From an uncultured bacterium (GTDB lineage: Bacteria > Actinomycetota > Coriobacteriia > Coriobacteriales > Coriobacteriaceae): DNA of 7,068 nt. The translations under genes and the position numbers were made by a program. The stretch lies in assembly GCA_905215115.1 (NCBI GenBank), contig CAJMOP010000102.1, positions 1-7,068 on the forward strand, written 5' to 3'. The notes beneath the pieces are model-generated. The model did not search any database. It saw only the letters and a list, made by a program, of their open reading frames with translations, and was not told the origin of the DNA. Positions 1-6,252 of this stretch are shown piece after piece; the stretch's first letter is position 1; each line of letters opens with the position of its first letter.

Positions 1-22
1 GTAAACTTACATTCAGGATAAT

Positions 23-51
23 TTGAACAACCATAAAACGATTTTTTTAAT
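23..51 (+). promoter_or_regulatory. Putative sigma-70 promoter of the AIPR gene
   Basis: TTGAAC at 23-28 and TTTAAT at 46-51 are separated by exactly 17 bases in a very AT-rich stretch, close to the consensus for a housekeeping sigma factor. Transcription would begin near 58, about 50 bases before the chosen start codon at 110. The -35 box begins at the same base as a TTG codon at 23 that could formally open the reading frame, which argues that 23-109 is promoter and leader rather than coding sequence. Confidence 0.6.
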
Positions 52-100
52 ACAAAATCATAAAAGTCATATCATTTCATTAGTTTATTCATCTTTGGAT

Positions 101-106
101 GGAGGA
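101..106 (+). promoter_or_regulatory. Ribosome binding site fixing the AIPR start at 110
   Basis: GGAGGA lies just upstream of ATG 110 with AGA between, so the anti-SD core GGAGG is five bases or less from the start once alignment slack is allowed. It is the only good Shine-Dalgarno sequence near the beginning of this frame, and it decides the start in favour of 110 over any upstream TTG. Confidence 0.75.
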
Positions 107-109
107 AGA

Positions 110-1810
110 ATGCCAACTAACAGCCAGATTCTGATAGACGGATTCATTTCGGACGAATTCTCTAAGCAGGCTGAGTATAGTTCTAAAGGGGACTACTTTG
201 AACTGTTGGCCTCTTCTCGATACATGGCTCCATACGACCTTGACGACGATGAGATAGCGGAAGGGCTCATTGGAGGGTCGCGAGACGGGGGCTGCGATGC
301 GATCTACATCTTTGCCAACAATAATTTCTTGAGTGAGGACGTCCAGATTAAAGACTACATCAATCGTGGATCAAGGGTTGAAATAGTTATTCTTCAGACC
401 AAGGTTTCAAAATCATTCAAAGAAGACGTGTTCTTGAAGTGGAAGGACACCTGTAATGACCTTCTAACATTCGGTATAAATTTAAATGAATTCAATGATA
501 AATATTCCGAACGTGTTATCGATACTTTTAGAAGAATAAGAGAAGCGATTCAAGCAGCAGCGATGGCCGGAAACGAAATCCGAATGAAGTTCGTGTACAT
601 CGCGAATGCGGATTCACCATCGGACGGCGTTAAGATTCAGAAAGAGCAGCTTCCGGCCGCCATTGACGAAATCGTCGGCGTAAGCCGATTTAGCTCTTCG
701 TGCGTTTTGGTTGGAGCAGACGAATTGATGCGCATCTGGTCGCCTCCCGCAGAGAGCGGGCTTGTTATGCGTTTTTCGGGGTCCTATGCGTCGGTTCCTC
801 AGAGAACGGACGTCTTTGGCCTGGTGTCTTTGTCGGATTACTACCGCTTCCTCACTGACGACCAGGGGCAGCTCCGTAGCTATCTTTTCGAGGCGAACGT
901 CAGAGATTACGAGGGAAATGTTTCAGTCAACAAAGGAATCAGGGAAACGTTGGAGCATCCTAGCGAAGACGATTTCTGGTGGCTCAACAACGGAGTAACG
1001 ATACTGGCTTCTGAAGCCTATCAAATAGCAGGAGCAGAAGTGAAAATGGAAGAGCCTCGCATCGTTAATGGACTTCAAACGTCATATGAAATATACAAAT
1101 TTATGGAGTCTCGTACGGAAGACGCCGAAGATTCCAGAAATGTGATGGTAAAAATCCTTGTGCCCGGAAGCGATGAGACCAGAAACAGAGTGATACTGGC
1201 GACGAACAACCAAACTCAGGTGAAAAAGACATCGCTTCGCGCTACTGACCAAATCCATATTCAAATCGAACTCTACATGAAAAGAAATGGGTTGTATTAC
1301 GAAAGGCGGAAGAACTATTACAAAAACCAGGGGAGGAAGAGGGAGGAGATCGTAACCCTCTCCTTTCTTGCGCAATGCATGATGTCGATACTTCTCGGCA
1401 GACCGGATCAGGCAAGAGCAAGACCGTCGACGCTTTTGTCTGACGAGGCTCAGTATAAGAAAATATTTGGGCAGGATGGCAACCTTGAGGCTTACTACAG
1501 AGCCGCTAGCCTTGGAAAACAGGTTTGCTTGAGGTTTCCGCAAATTAAGAGAGACTTAGAAGGGTCCCAAATAAGCGACATACGATTTTACGTGATAATG
1601 GGCGTTGCTTCCATCTTGTCCAAAAAAGATAACCTGACGTTCGGTGACATAGAGAAACTCGACCTTGACAAGCTGTCGGATGAAATTATTCAAGAAGTTG
1701 CGGACATGGTTTTGGATGTTTATCTGGCCCTTGGCGGAACATCCAAAACCGCTAAGTCCTACGCCATGGCAACCAAAGTCAAGGAAAAGATTTCGCTACA
1801 GTTACCTTAA
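110..1810 (+). CDS. AIPR-family abortive phage infection protein
   Basis: A 566-residue protein of the AIPR family (PF10592), named for abortive-infection phage resistance proteins. Family hallmarks are visible: an N-V-R-D-Y stretch near 263-267 followed by VNKGI and a conserved TL, then WWLNNGVTI at 290-298, PRIVNGLQTS at 316-325, and NNQTQV...LRATDQ at 366-381. The N-terminal part looks nuclease-like: RDGGCDAIYIF at 58-68, then ILQTK at 94-98, spaced as the D...(E/Q)xK arrangement of PD-(D/E)XK enzymes (candidate residues D63, Q96, K98). That catalytic reading is inference; the AIPR assignment is firm. The protein is presumably cytosolic, with no signal peptide or membrane helix seen. Length fits the family, which often runs 550-700 residues, and the frame is intact. 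It has its own promoter and terminator, so it is a one-gene unit next to the CBASS operon. The low-GC patch around 481-540 suggests recent transfer. Confidence 0.88.
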   Translation: MPTNSQILIDGFISDEFSKQAEYSSKGDYFELLASSRYMAPYDLDDDEIAEGLIGGSRDGGCDAIYIFANNNFLSEDVQIKDYINRGSRVEIVILQTKVSKSFKEDVFLKWKDTCNDLLTFGINLNEFNDKYSERVIDTFRRIREAIQAAAMAGNEIRMKFVYIANADSPSDGVKIQKEQLPAAIDEIVGVSRFSSSCVLVGADELMRIWSPPAESGLVMRFSGSYASVPQRTDVFGLVSLSDYYRFLTDDQGQLRSYLFEANVRDYEGNVSVNKGIRETLEHPSEDDFWWLNNGVTILASEAYQIAGAEVKMEEPRIVNGLQTSYEIYKFMESRTEDAEDSRNVMVKILVPGSDETRNRVILATNNQTQVKKTSLRATDQIHIQIELYMKRNGLYYERRKNYYKNQGRKREEIVTLSFLAQCMMSILLGRPDQARARPSTLLSDEAQYKKIFGQDGNLEAYYRAASLGKQVCLRFPQIKRDLEGSQISDIRFYVIMGVASILSKKDNLTFGDIEKLDLDKLSDEIIQEVADMVLDVYLALGGTSKTAKSYAMATKVKEKISLQLP

Positions 1811-1845
1811 GGTAATCCAAGGCTGCTCTCTAGAATGCTTTCAGC

Positions 1846-1879
1846 AGAGAGGTCCTTTTTGCAAAGGGCCTCTCTTTTT
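1846..1879 (+). terminator. Intrinsic terminator of the AIPR gene
   Basis: A 13-bp stem (1846-1858 with 1863-1875, one G-U pair) closes a four-base TTGC loop and runs straight into five T residues at 1875-1879. It begins 36 bases after the AIPR stop codon. This is a textbook rho-independent terminator and marks the gene as a separate transcription unit. Confidence 0.93.
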
Positions 1880-1912
1880 CCATTCGGTTCCGAACAGTTT
1901 GACGCTCACTGA

Positions 1913-2089
1913 TCAGCCCGCATAGTCAGCCGCTTCGCTTTCAGCCCCAACCTTGATGCAAGCGTAGACGACGAGCGTGCACAGCCCCATGCCCATTCCA
2001 ATCAGGTGCAGCAGGAAGGCCATTCTGCTCGCCTTCCTCTTCGCCTTCATGCGGCTTCTCGGGGGCGGACCCGTCCGGGCGGCACCCAT
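1913..2089 (-). CDS. Small single-pass membrane protein, hypothetical
   Basis: A 58-residue frame on the minus strand. A basic N-terminal part (RSRMKAKRKASR at 11-22) is followed by a hydrophobic helix from about 23 to 46 (MAFLLHLIGMGMGLCTLVVY and on), then a short acidic tail ending in AADYAG. By the positive-inside rule the N terminus would face the cytosol. Function is unknown. The start is uncertain: ATG 2089 has no clear ribosome site, ATG 2050 (residue 14) has a weak GAGAAG upstream, and ATG 2023 (residue 23) follows an AGAGGAAGG run. It is GC-rich and convergent with the AIPR gene, so it may be native sequence between two imported blocks. Supporting points are the clean basic-helix-acidic layout and a possible promoter upstream; the short length is the main doubt. 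Confidence 0.5.
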   Translation of the reverse strand: MGAARTGPPPRSRMKAKRKASRMAFLLHLIGMGMGLCTLVVYACIKVGAESEAADYAG

Positions 2090-2131
2090 GAGGCAACCGA
2101 GGGCATGTACAGGGCACAGGGGCAGTAGACC

Positions 2132-2160
2132 ACTGTATGAATCTCACGTACATAGCACAA
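2132..2160 (-). promoter_or_regulatory. Possible minus-strand promoter of the small membrane protein
   Basis: Reading the minus strand, TTGTGC (2160-2155) and TACAGT (2137-2132) are 17 bases apart. Both boxes are imperfect. Transcription would start near 2125, about 36 bases before ATG 2089. It is plausible by spacing and position only. Confidence 0.3.
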
Positions 2161-2167
2161 CGGCAGG

Positions 2168-2212
2168 CCCGTGCATTGCAGACCGCTGCTGGCTGCAATG
2201 CACGGGGCTTTT
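2168..2212 (+). terminator. Isolated 14-bp hairpin with short T run, terminator-like
   Basis: CCCGTGCATTGCAG at 2168-2181 pairs perfectly with 2193-2206 around an 11-base loop, and GC plus TTTT follow at 2207-2212. It has the form of a plus-strand intrinsic terminator, but no plus-strand gene ends just before it, since the AIPR gene already has its own terminator. It may end a lost gene or a small RNA, or be an inverted repeat with another role. It lies just upstream of the possible minus-strand promoter. Confidence 0.55.
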
Positions 2213-2231
2213 GCAGGCCAATGGTTTGTAG

Positions 2232-2616
2232 TTAGTTTGTTGCTCTTTGGCAGCTTTGGCTCATAGCGGCCTTAAAAAAGCCACCATTGTTTTTGCGATT
2301 TCCAGCGTGATTCTGCTGTAGACATGTAGGATGCTTCAGTAGTACAGAGTCGAGCTCATTGACGAGTTCCGGCATCTCGCTTGTGGGCAAAACCCTCTCG
2401 AGCGAGTGGAGCATATTGCTTAAATCGCGCCCGCGCGGCCTTGCACAGCAAAGCCGATCGTCGCGCGCAAATGTTTCGAAAATCGACAAGAATCTCAATG
2501 ACTTCAAGGAGGCTTTGAGGCTCCATTCTGTCCTCCTGCTTGCCAGACAGCTCCTGAATCGTACGGATGGAATGAGACCGCAACATCTTGTGCCTAGCAA
2601 TGGCTCTAAAAACCAC
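2232..2616 (-). pseudogene. Possible decayed minus-strand gene, function unknown
   Basis: Two overlapping minus-strand frames look like halves of one protein. One runs from 2616 through SHSIRTIQELSGKQEDRMEP and on to SLLEVIEILVDF (residues 34-45 of that frame), which would form an amphipathic helix. After about 2477-2485 a sensible continuation moves to the other frame (ETFARDDRLC, then NMLHSLERVLPTSEMPELVN), which ends at 2232. A strong ribosome site (AGGAGG at 2536-2531 on the minus strand) sits five bases before ATG 2526, so a real start may be there. I do not recognise the family. The frames could also be chance open reading in a GC-rich stretch. Apart from this remnant I see nothing coding in 2220-2640. 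Confidence 0.3.
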
Positions 2617-2632
2617 ATTTTTAAAGCACGGT

Positions 2633-2641
2633 TGTTATAAT
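2633..2641 (+). promoter_or_regulatory. Extended -10 promoter of the CBASS operon
   Basis: TG at 2633-2634, one base, then a perfect TATAAT at 2636-2641 forms an extended -10 element. The matching -35 region near 2613-2619 (CCACATT) is poor, as is usual for extended -10 promoters. Transcription would begin near 2648, about 30 bases before ATG 2679. An ATG at 2640 overlaps this box and therefore cannot be in the transcript. Confidence 0.65.
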
Positions 2642-2664
2642 GTCAGACACTAGAACATCTGTTT

Positions 2665-2674
2665 GGAAAGGCGG
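2665..2674 (+). promoter_or_regulatory. Ribosome binding site fixing the CD-NTase start at 2679
   Basis: GGAAAGGCGG ends four bases before ATG 2679, with the AAAGG core seven bases away. No comparable site precedes the in-frame ATG at 2640, so 2679 is preferred and the protein is 435 residues. Confidence 0.65.
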
Positions 2675-2678
2675 TTAT

Positions 2679-3986
2679 ATGACAAATAGCGCAGACTTTG
2701 AATCATTCTTGAAGGACATCAATCCCAGCAAGAGCACCATTGATGAAGCGAGTCGACTTCACCGAAATCTCAGGGACCATCTTAAGGCAAGTGAGACCTA
2801 TGGGGCTATATGCAAGGACACATACCTCTCGGGTTCATACGCCAAGCAGACCTTCATACGACCGAAGAAAGATTCTGACAGCTGCGATATTGACGTCATC
2901 GTTGAGACAAACCACTCCATCAACGATTCCCCGTTTTGCGTCTTGCTCGAGCTCGAGGATGCGATACGTGAGCGCGAGTGCTACAAGAACGTCAGAGTGC
3001 AAACGCATTCCATCGGCATTGACATGGCAAACTTCCATCTCGATGTTGTCCCTTTGGTCAATGATGAAGACGGCCTTCTCTACATCGGTTCGAAAGACGA
3101 TAGCGAATGGAGGCAGACGAATCCAAAAGAGCATCTCACTTGGTCGACTGAGGTTAACAAAGAGTTCAACGGGGATTACAAGCCTCTAGTGAAGATAATG
3201 AAGTGGTGGAGAAGGGAGAACTGCCCAAGTTTGGTGAAGTTCCCTAAGGGCATCACCCTTGAGAAGATGATCGCCGACAACCTCCCTGAAGCAGGGTTGT
3301 CAATCGAGGATTGCGTTATGCAGGTAATGGCAAACCTTGCGGTTGCATACGCTGATGAACTCGACTCGTACCAGGTTCCCTTCATTGAGGATCCAGCCAT
3401 AGAGGGAAACAACCTTGCCGGAAAGTACTGCTATAACGATTTCGCCCAGTTCGTGTACAAACTCAACGAGCACCTCTCGCATCTTGCGGATGAGGGAACC
3501 GGCAACAGTGTCTGGAAGCAAATACTTGGAAACAACTTCCCATCGGGAGGCCCTTCGTGCGGAACCACGTCATCAGCTAAGTCAAAAAATCAACAGTACG
3601 CATTGTCTGTTCAGCACAGGCAACCGTTAGGCTTCCCCATGCAGGCTCGTAAGCCAAATGCAACAATTACGGCAACGGTCAAATTGCCTTCAGGAGAAAT
3701 ACGAGTACTCGAAAACGATGGCGCGCCCATACCGAAGGGCTCCACTATCATGTACAGAGTGAACTGTGGGCCGGTAAAAGATGGCAAGGTAAAGTGGCAG
3801 GTCACGAATACCGGCGATGAAGCTATGAAGGTTTGCCCTAGGGGTGGTTTCGAGCTCCCAAACATAGAAAAGACTTCCCGTCGCGAGGAGACGGCGTATA
3901 CGGGAAAACACTATGTTCAATGTTTTGTAATTCGAAGGGGCTATTGCGTCCGTTGGAGCAACCCGTTCTTCATCAATGTTGAGTAG
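2679..3986 (+). CDS. CBASS CD-NTase with C-terminal AGS-C sensor domain
   Basis: A 435-residue CD-NTase (cGAS/DncV-like nucleotidyltransferase, SMODS family), the enzyme that makes a cyclic oligonucleotide signal in CBASS anti-phage immunity. The active site is complete: LSGSYAKQT at 50-58 supplies the GS motif, CDIDVIV at 69-75 supplies D70 and D72, and HLDVVPLV at 120-127 supplies the third aspartate, D122. KPLVKIMKWWRR at 168-179 and WKQILGNNFP at 279-288 are typical of the helical part. A linker at about 290-325 leads to a beta-rich domain (about 326-435) matching AGS-C, a sensor domain found on such enzymes: KVKWQVTNTGDEA at 370-382, then RGGFE at 388-392, YTGKHYVQCFVI at 407-418 and WSNPFFINV at 426-434. 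AGS-C is thought to sense an infection-related ligand. The cyclic product cannot be told from sequence. The effector gene follows after 10 bases. A longer start at 2640 is rejected because it lies in the -10 box. Confidence 0.92.
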   Translation: MTNSADFESFLKDINPSKSTIDEASRLHRNLRDHLKASETYGAICKDTYLSGSYAKQTFIRPKKDSDSCDIDVIVETNHSINDSPFCVLLELEDAIRERECYKNVRVQTHSIGIDMANFHLDVVPLVNDEDGLLYIGSKDDSEWRQTNPKEHLTWSTEVNKEFNGDYKPLVKIMKWWRRENCPSLVKFPKGITLEKMIADNLPEAGLSIEDCVMQVMANLAVAYADELDSYQVPFIEDPAIEGNNLAGKYCYNDFAQFVYKLNEHLSHLADEGTGNSVWKQILGNNFPSGGPSCGTTSSAKSKNQQYALSVQHRQPLGFPMQARKPNATITATVKLPSGEIRVLENDGAPIPKGSTIMYRVNCGPVKDGKVKWQVTNTGDEAMKVCPRGGFELPNIEKTSRREETAYTGKHYVQCFVIRRGYCVRWSNPFFINVE

Positions 3987-3996
3987 GTGTTAATCG

Positions 3997-4533
3997 ATGG
4001 ATATCAACAACGTAATCTCTGGCATTCTTTCTGTTGAAGGAACCATATCTCTCGTGCTCGAATTCATCGGATTCCTGTCGGTCATCGCAATGGTTATCGG
4101 AGCCTTCACGCGTCTCGGTAAAGCGGCGTGGCGCTTTGGCTTTGCGCTGTACGGCAAGAAGATAATGATTGTTGCGAATGACGAGGACTACCACGATCTC
4201 GAAGAGGATCTTTCCGACTCTGGTCTGATCAAGAGGAAGAACATACAACGCGTTTCGGATAAACATATATCCAAGGTAAAGGATGCGCTCCTGCTGATTG
4301 TGGTTTACGGATATTTAAACAAAGATGACTTTAGAGAGATTATCAACAGCAAGAGCTCTCGATGCGACCTTATCGTTCACTGCCCGCCGGAAAAGGGCCG
4401 AATCGACGATGATGAGATGGGGCTCCTTAGCAAAACCGCATTTACCGCGCTTTGCAATTTCCGAGGCAGGTTAGTGAACGACGTTCTGCTCATGATGCTA
4501 TCTACTTCATTCAAAAAGAGCGACCTGGAATAG
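3997..4533 (+). CDS. Membrane-anchored CBASS effector, one helix plus Rossmann-like domain
   Basis: A 178-residue protein starting 10 bases after the CD-NTase stop, with AGGTG about eight bases before its ATG, so the two are almost certainly co-transcribed and probably translationally coupled. Residues 16-38 (TISLVLEFIGFLSVIAMVIG and on) form one membrane helix, followed by a basic stretch. The rest looks like an alternating beta-alpha domain: strand KKIMIVA 54-60, an acidic helix 63-76, strand ALLLIVVYGY 97-106, helix 110-119, strand CDLIVHCPP 123-131, then a helix bearing CNFRGRLVNDVL at 153-164. The fold is reminiscent of TIR-like or other Rossmannoid sensors, but the catalytic glutamate of a TIR NADase is not evident. 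By context it is the CBASS effector: the soluble domain would bind the cyclic nucleotide and the helix would act in the membrane. The family name is unknown to me; the effector role is inference from operon position and layout. Confidence 0.75.
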   Translation: MDINNVISGILSVEGTISLVLEFIGFLSVIAMVIGAFTRLGKAAWRFGFALYGKKIMIVANDEDYHDLEEDLSDSGLIKRKNIQRVSDKHISKVKDALLLIVVYGYLNKDDFREIINSKSSRCDLIVHCPPEKGRIDDDEMGLLSKTAFTALCNFRGRLVNDVLLMMLSTSFKKSDLE

Positions 4534-4585
4534 GCTGATGTTGCAGGGTTTTTGGAACCCCGAAAACTGCACTTTCCGTATCTTT

Positions 4586-4972
4586 ATGCCACGAAACCCC
4601 AATATCCTGGCATGAAATTAGACGACTATGACTGTTCGGCCCCCATCAATCTCAAGATTGATGGATATTCTGCCGAAGCTATAGCTTATACCAGCAAACT
4701 CGCTTTCGAAGCAGTTTTGCCTTGGTCACTACAGCGTTCAATACGCGGATGACGAAATTTGGACTTTCAGCGTCGGCTCGCTGAGCTGGAAAGGCCATGA
4801 CTTCCTCGACAGGATTCAGGACGATTCGAGGTGGGGCAAGATTAAGAAGGCGGCCAGGGACAGGGGGCAACCTCTCGTTGCAAAGACCGTTAGGACGATT
4901 TCTTTCGCATTCATTACGGCGACGGCTGAAGGTGCTACGAACTCGTCTCTCAAACAATACGGCTTGCAATAG
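4586..4972 (+). pseudogene. DUF2513-family gene broken by two frameshifts
   Basis: Three frames join into one DUF2513-like protein of about 128 residues. ATG 4586 gives MPRNPNILA and stops at 4613. A shift at 4612 opens MKLDDYDCSAPINLKIDGYS and then AEAIAYTSKLAFEAVL. A second shift near 4720 opens GHYSVQYADDEIWTFSVGSL, then WKGHDFLDRIQDDSRWGKIK, ending at 4970-4972. The family pattern (YS.E.I.Y...L..EA, then a GH.FLD.I..D..W.KIK block) is clear across the joins. The simplest history is a one-base loss followed by a one-base gain. DUF2513 proteins are small, of unknown function, and frequent on mobile elements. No good ribosome site precedes 4586. It begins 52 bases after the effector and may once have been a third operon gene. 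Sequencing error is the alternative explanation. Confidence 0.72.
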
Positions 4973-5053
4973 GCTCAGCTCTTGCCCTTGCGCAAGAAGT
5001 GGCATGTTAGAGGTTTCTCAAGTCCTTTGAACAATCGCGTAGCACAAGCATTC

Positions 5054-5092
5054 GGGGCTCCGGAGTATCATCTTCGGAGCCCCTTTGTTTTT
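5054..5092 (+). terminator. Intrinsic terminator after the CBASS/DUF2513 unit
   Basis: GGGGCTCCG at 5054-5062 pairs with CGGAGCCCC at 5075-5083. Three inner pairs (one G-U) extend the stem to 12 bp around a six-base TATCAT loop. TTTGTTTTT follows at 5084-5092. It closes the transcription unit that starts at the promoter near 2636. Confidence 0.92.
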
Positions 5093-5134
5093 CCGAGTTT
5101 GGCTCGTTCGGATATCGCGTGTTAGGAGCTAACT

Positions 5135-6116
5135 TTGTCTAATGAACAGCAGGGCGGTGTTTGCTCAGAGTCAAGCGAATAAAGCTTGCCGATACCGCCG
5201 CCGGCTCTGGCGCCATCGTAAAGCTTCCTCCTAGCACTTCGGACGCCATCTGTGCCGCGTGCGCCACGCACCTCAAAGGCCTTGCACAGATCCAGGACTC
5301 CGTGCGCGCCATGACCGAGCAATTCACCAAGAACCTCGAAGGCCTCTTTAGCTTTGCCGACCAGCTTAGCTTGCAACTGAGCTCCTGGTTCGGTGTTCTT
5401 GACGAGTTACGAGAGTCCATCTGCTCGAACCTAGCCTCCTTGATGAAGCAGTTAGCGGAGATAGGCGCTTCGCTCGACTGAGAGGCCATCCTTGAGGATT
5501 CGAGGCGTTGGGGCTCGTATGGCTGGGCAATCACGAACAACCAGTTCACCTACAACTCCCCGCCGCACTGCCCCTCGACGCTGGGGGAAGCCGATGCCGT
5601 CTACCTCTCATTCCTCGATGTTGACGCCCTTATTGCTGGCCTTGAGAGCAGTGTTACCAAGAAAGTTGACTTTCTCGAGGCCGTCGCGCTCTTCCGCGAG
5701 AGGCACTATAAGCCCTGTGCCATGATGCTTTGCTCGCTTATTGACCGAGAGCTGTTTCGCGTATGCTGTGGGCCTAGGCGAGATGAGAGGGACAATCATA
5801 AACAAAGGTCTTGGTCTCGCGAGATGAAAAACTGAACCGTTCGCTTTCGGATGGAAGTAACGGTGAGCTCCCCGCAATGGCCATTTCGTTAATCGACTTT
5901 GCCAACATATGCGATGCCGTGGACTACTTCTTTAGGTCGGGAGATGACTTCAACCGCGAGCGAGAGGGCGAGCTTAACCGAAAGTTCCTCCAGCACGGTA
6001 TGATGTACAAGCCGGTCCGACGCAAGACTTGCATCAAGCTCTTCGTGCTGCTGGATGCCGTGAGCTCGTCGTTTCCCGACGCGTTGGGATATGTCTCTGG
6101 CTTGGCCAAGAGTTAG
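5135..6116 (+). pseudogene. Decayed gene with HEPN-like C-terminal motif
   Basis: One ancestral protein of about 320 residues spread over several frames. TAGGAG about ten bases ahead of TTG 5135 gives MSNEQQGGVCSESSE, stopping at 5180. The next frame continues from about 5183 (LADTAAGSGAIVKLPPSTSD, then a long helical stretch, FTKNLEGLFSFADQLSLQL), to an in-frame TGA at 5479-5481. The same frame resumes with WGSYGWAI and CAMMLCSLIDRELF (to about 5757). A short stretch (AYAVGLGEMRGTIINKGLGL) follows in a third frame to about 5824, and the last frame runs to 6116. The end holds ELNRKFLQHGM, an Rx4H pattern (R codon 5979-5981, H codon 5994-5996) like that of HEPN ribonuclease domains common in defence islands, followed by a helix. 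Three shifts plus a stop make a functional product unlikely. The HEPN label is inference from one motif and helical context. Confidence 0.68.
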
Positions 6117-6199
6117 ACTGTCATTTTCATAAGACTTGGACGCCTCGACTCGCTTACCTATGAGTATCCACCAAGCTCACCGGAGCAATGACGTTTGAT

Positions 6200-6240
6200 A
6201 CAAGCGGCGCTACTAATTAGCAGCGTCGCTTGTTTTGTTT
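6200..6240 (+). terminator. Intrinsic terminator after the HEPN-like pseudogene
   Basis: ACAAGCGGCGCT at 6200-6211 pairs with 6222-6233 over 12 bp with one G-U pair and a ten-base loop. The T-rich run TTTTGTTT follows to 6240. It lies 84 bases beyond the pseudogene stop and still looks functional although the gene does not. Confidence 0.88.
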
Positions 6241-6252
6241 CCATGCCCGTAG

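Noticed and set aside
1082..1543. Minus-strand frame of 153 codons inside the AIPR gene
   Set aside because: It is fully antisense to the conserved AIPR motifs, with no promoter or ribosome site and no domain character.
1823..1851. Alternative pairing (CTCTCT at 1826-1831 with AGAGAG at 1846-1851) resembling an antiterminator
   Set aside because: It lies after the stop codon of the AIPR gene with no downstream plus-strand gene to control, and is much weaker than the 13-bp terminator stem.
2359..2640. Plus-strand frame of 93 codons ending at the CBASS promoter
   Set aside because: No ribosome site, composition like the reverse of the minus-strand remnant, and its stop lies within the -10 box. 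It is best seen as a chance opposite-strand frame.
2835..3134. Minus-strand frame of 99 codons inside the CD-NTase gene
   Set aside because: It is antisense to the conserved nucleotidyltransferase core, with no ribosome site and no recognisable protein features.
3987..4533. TIR NADase identity for the effector
   Set aside because: The Rossmann-like pattern is similar, but the catalytic glutamate context and BB-loop of TIR domains are not evident, so only a loose fold resemblance is claimed.
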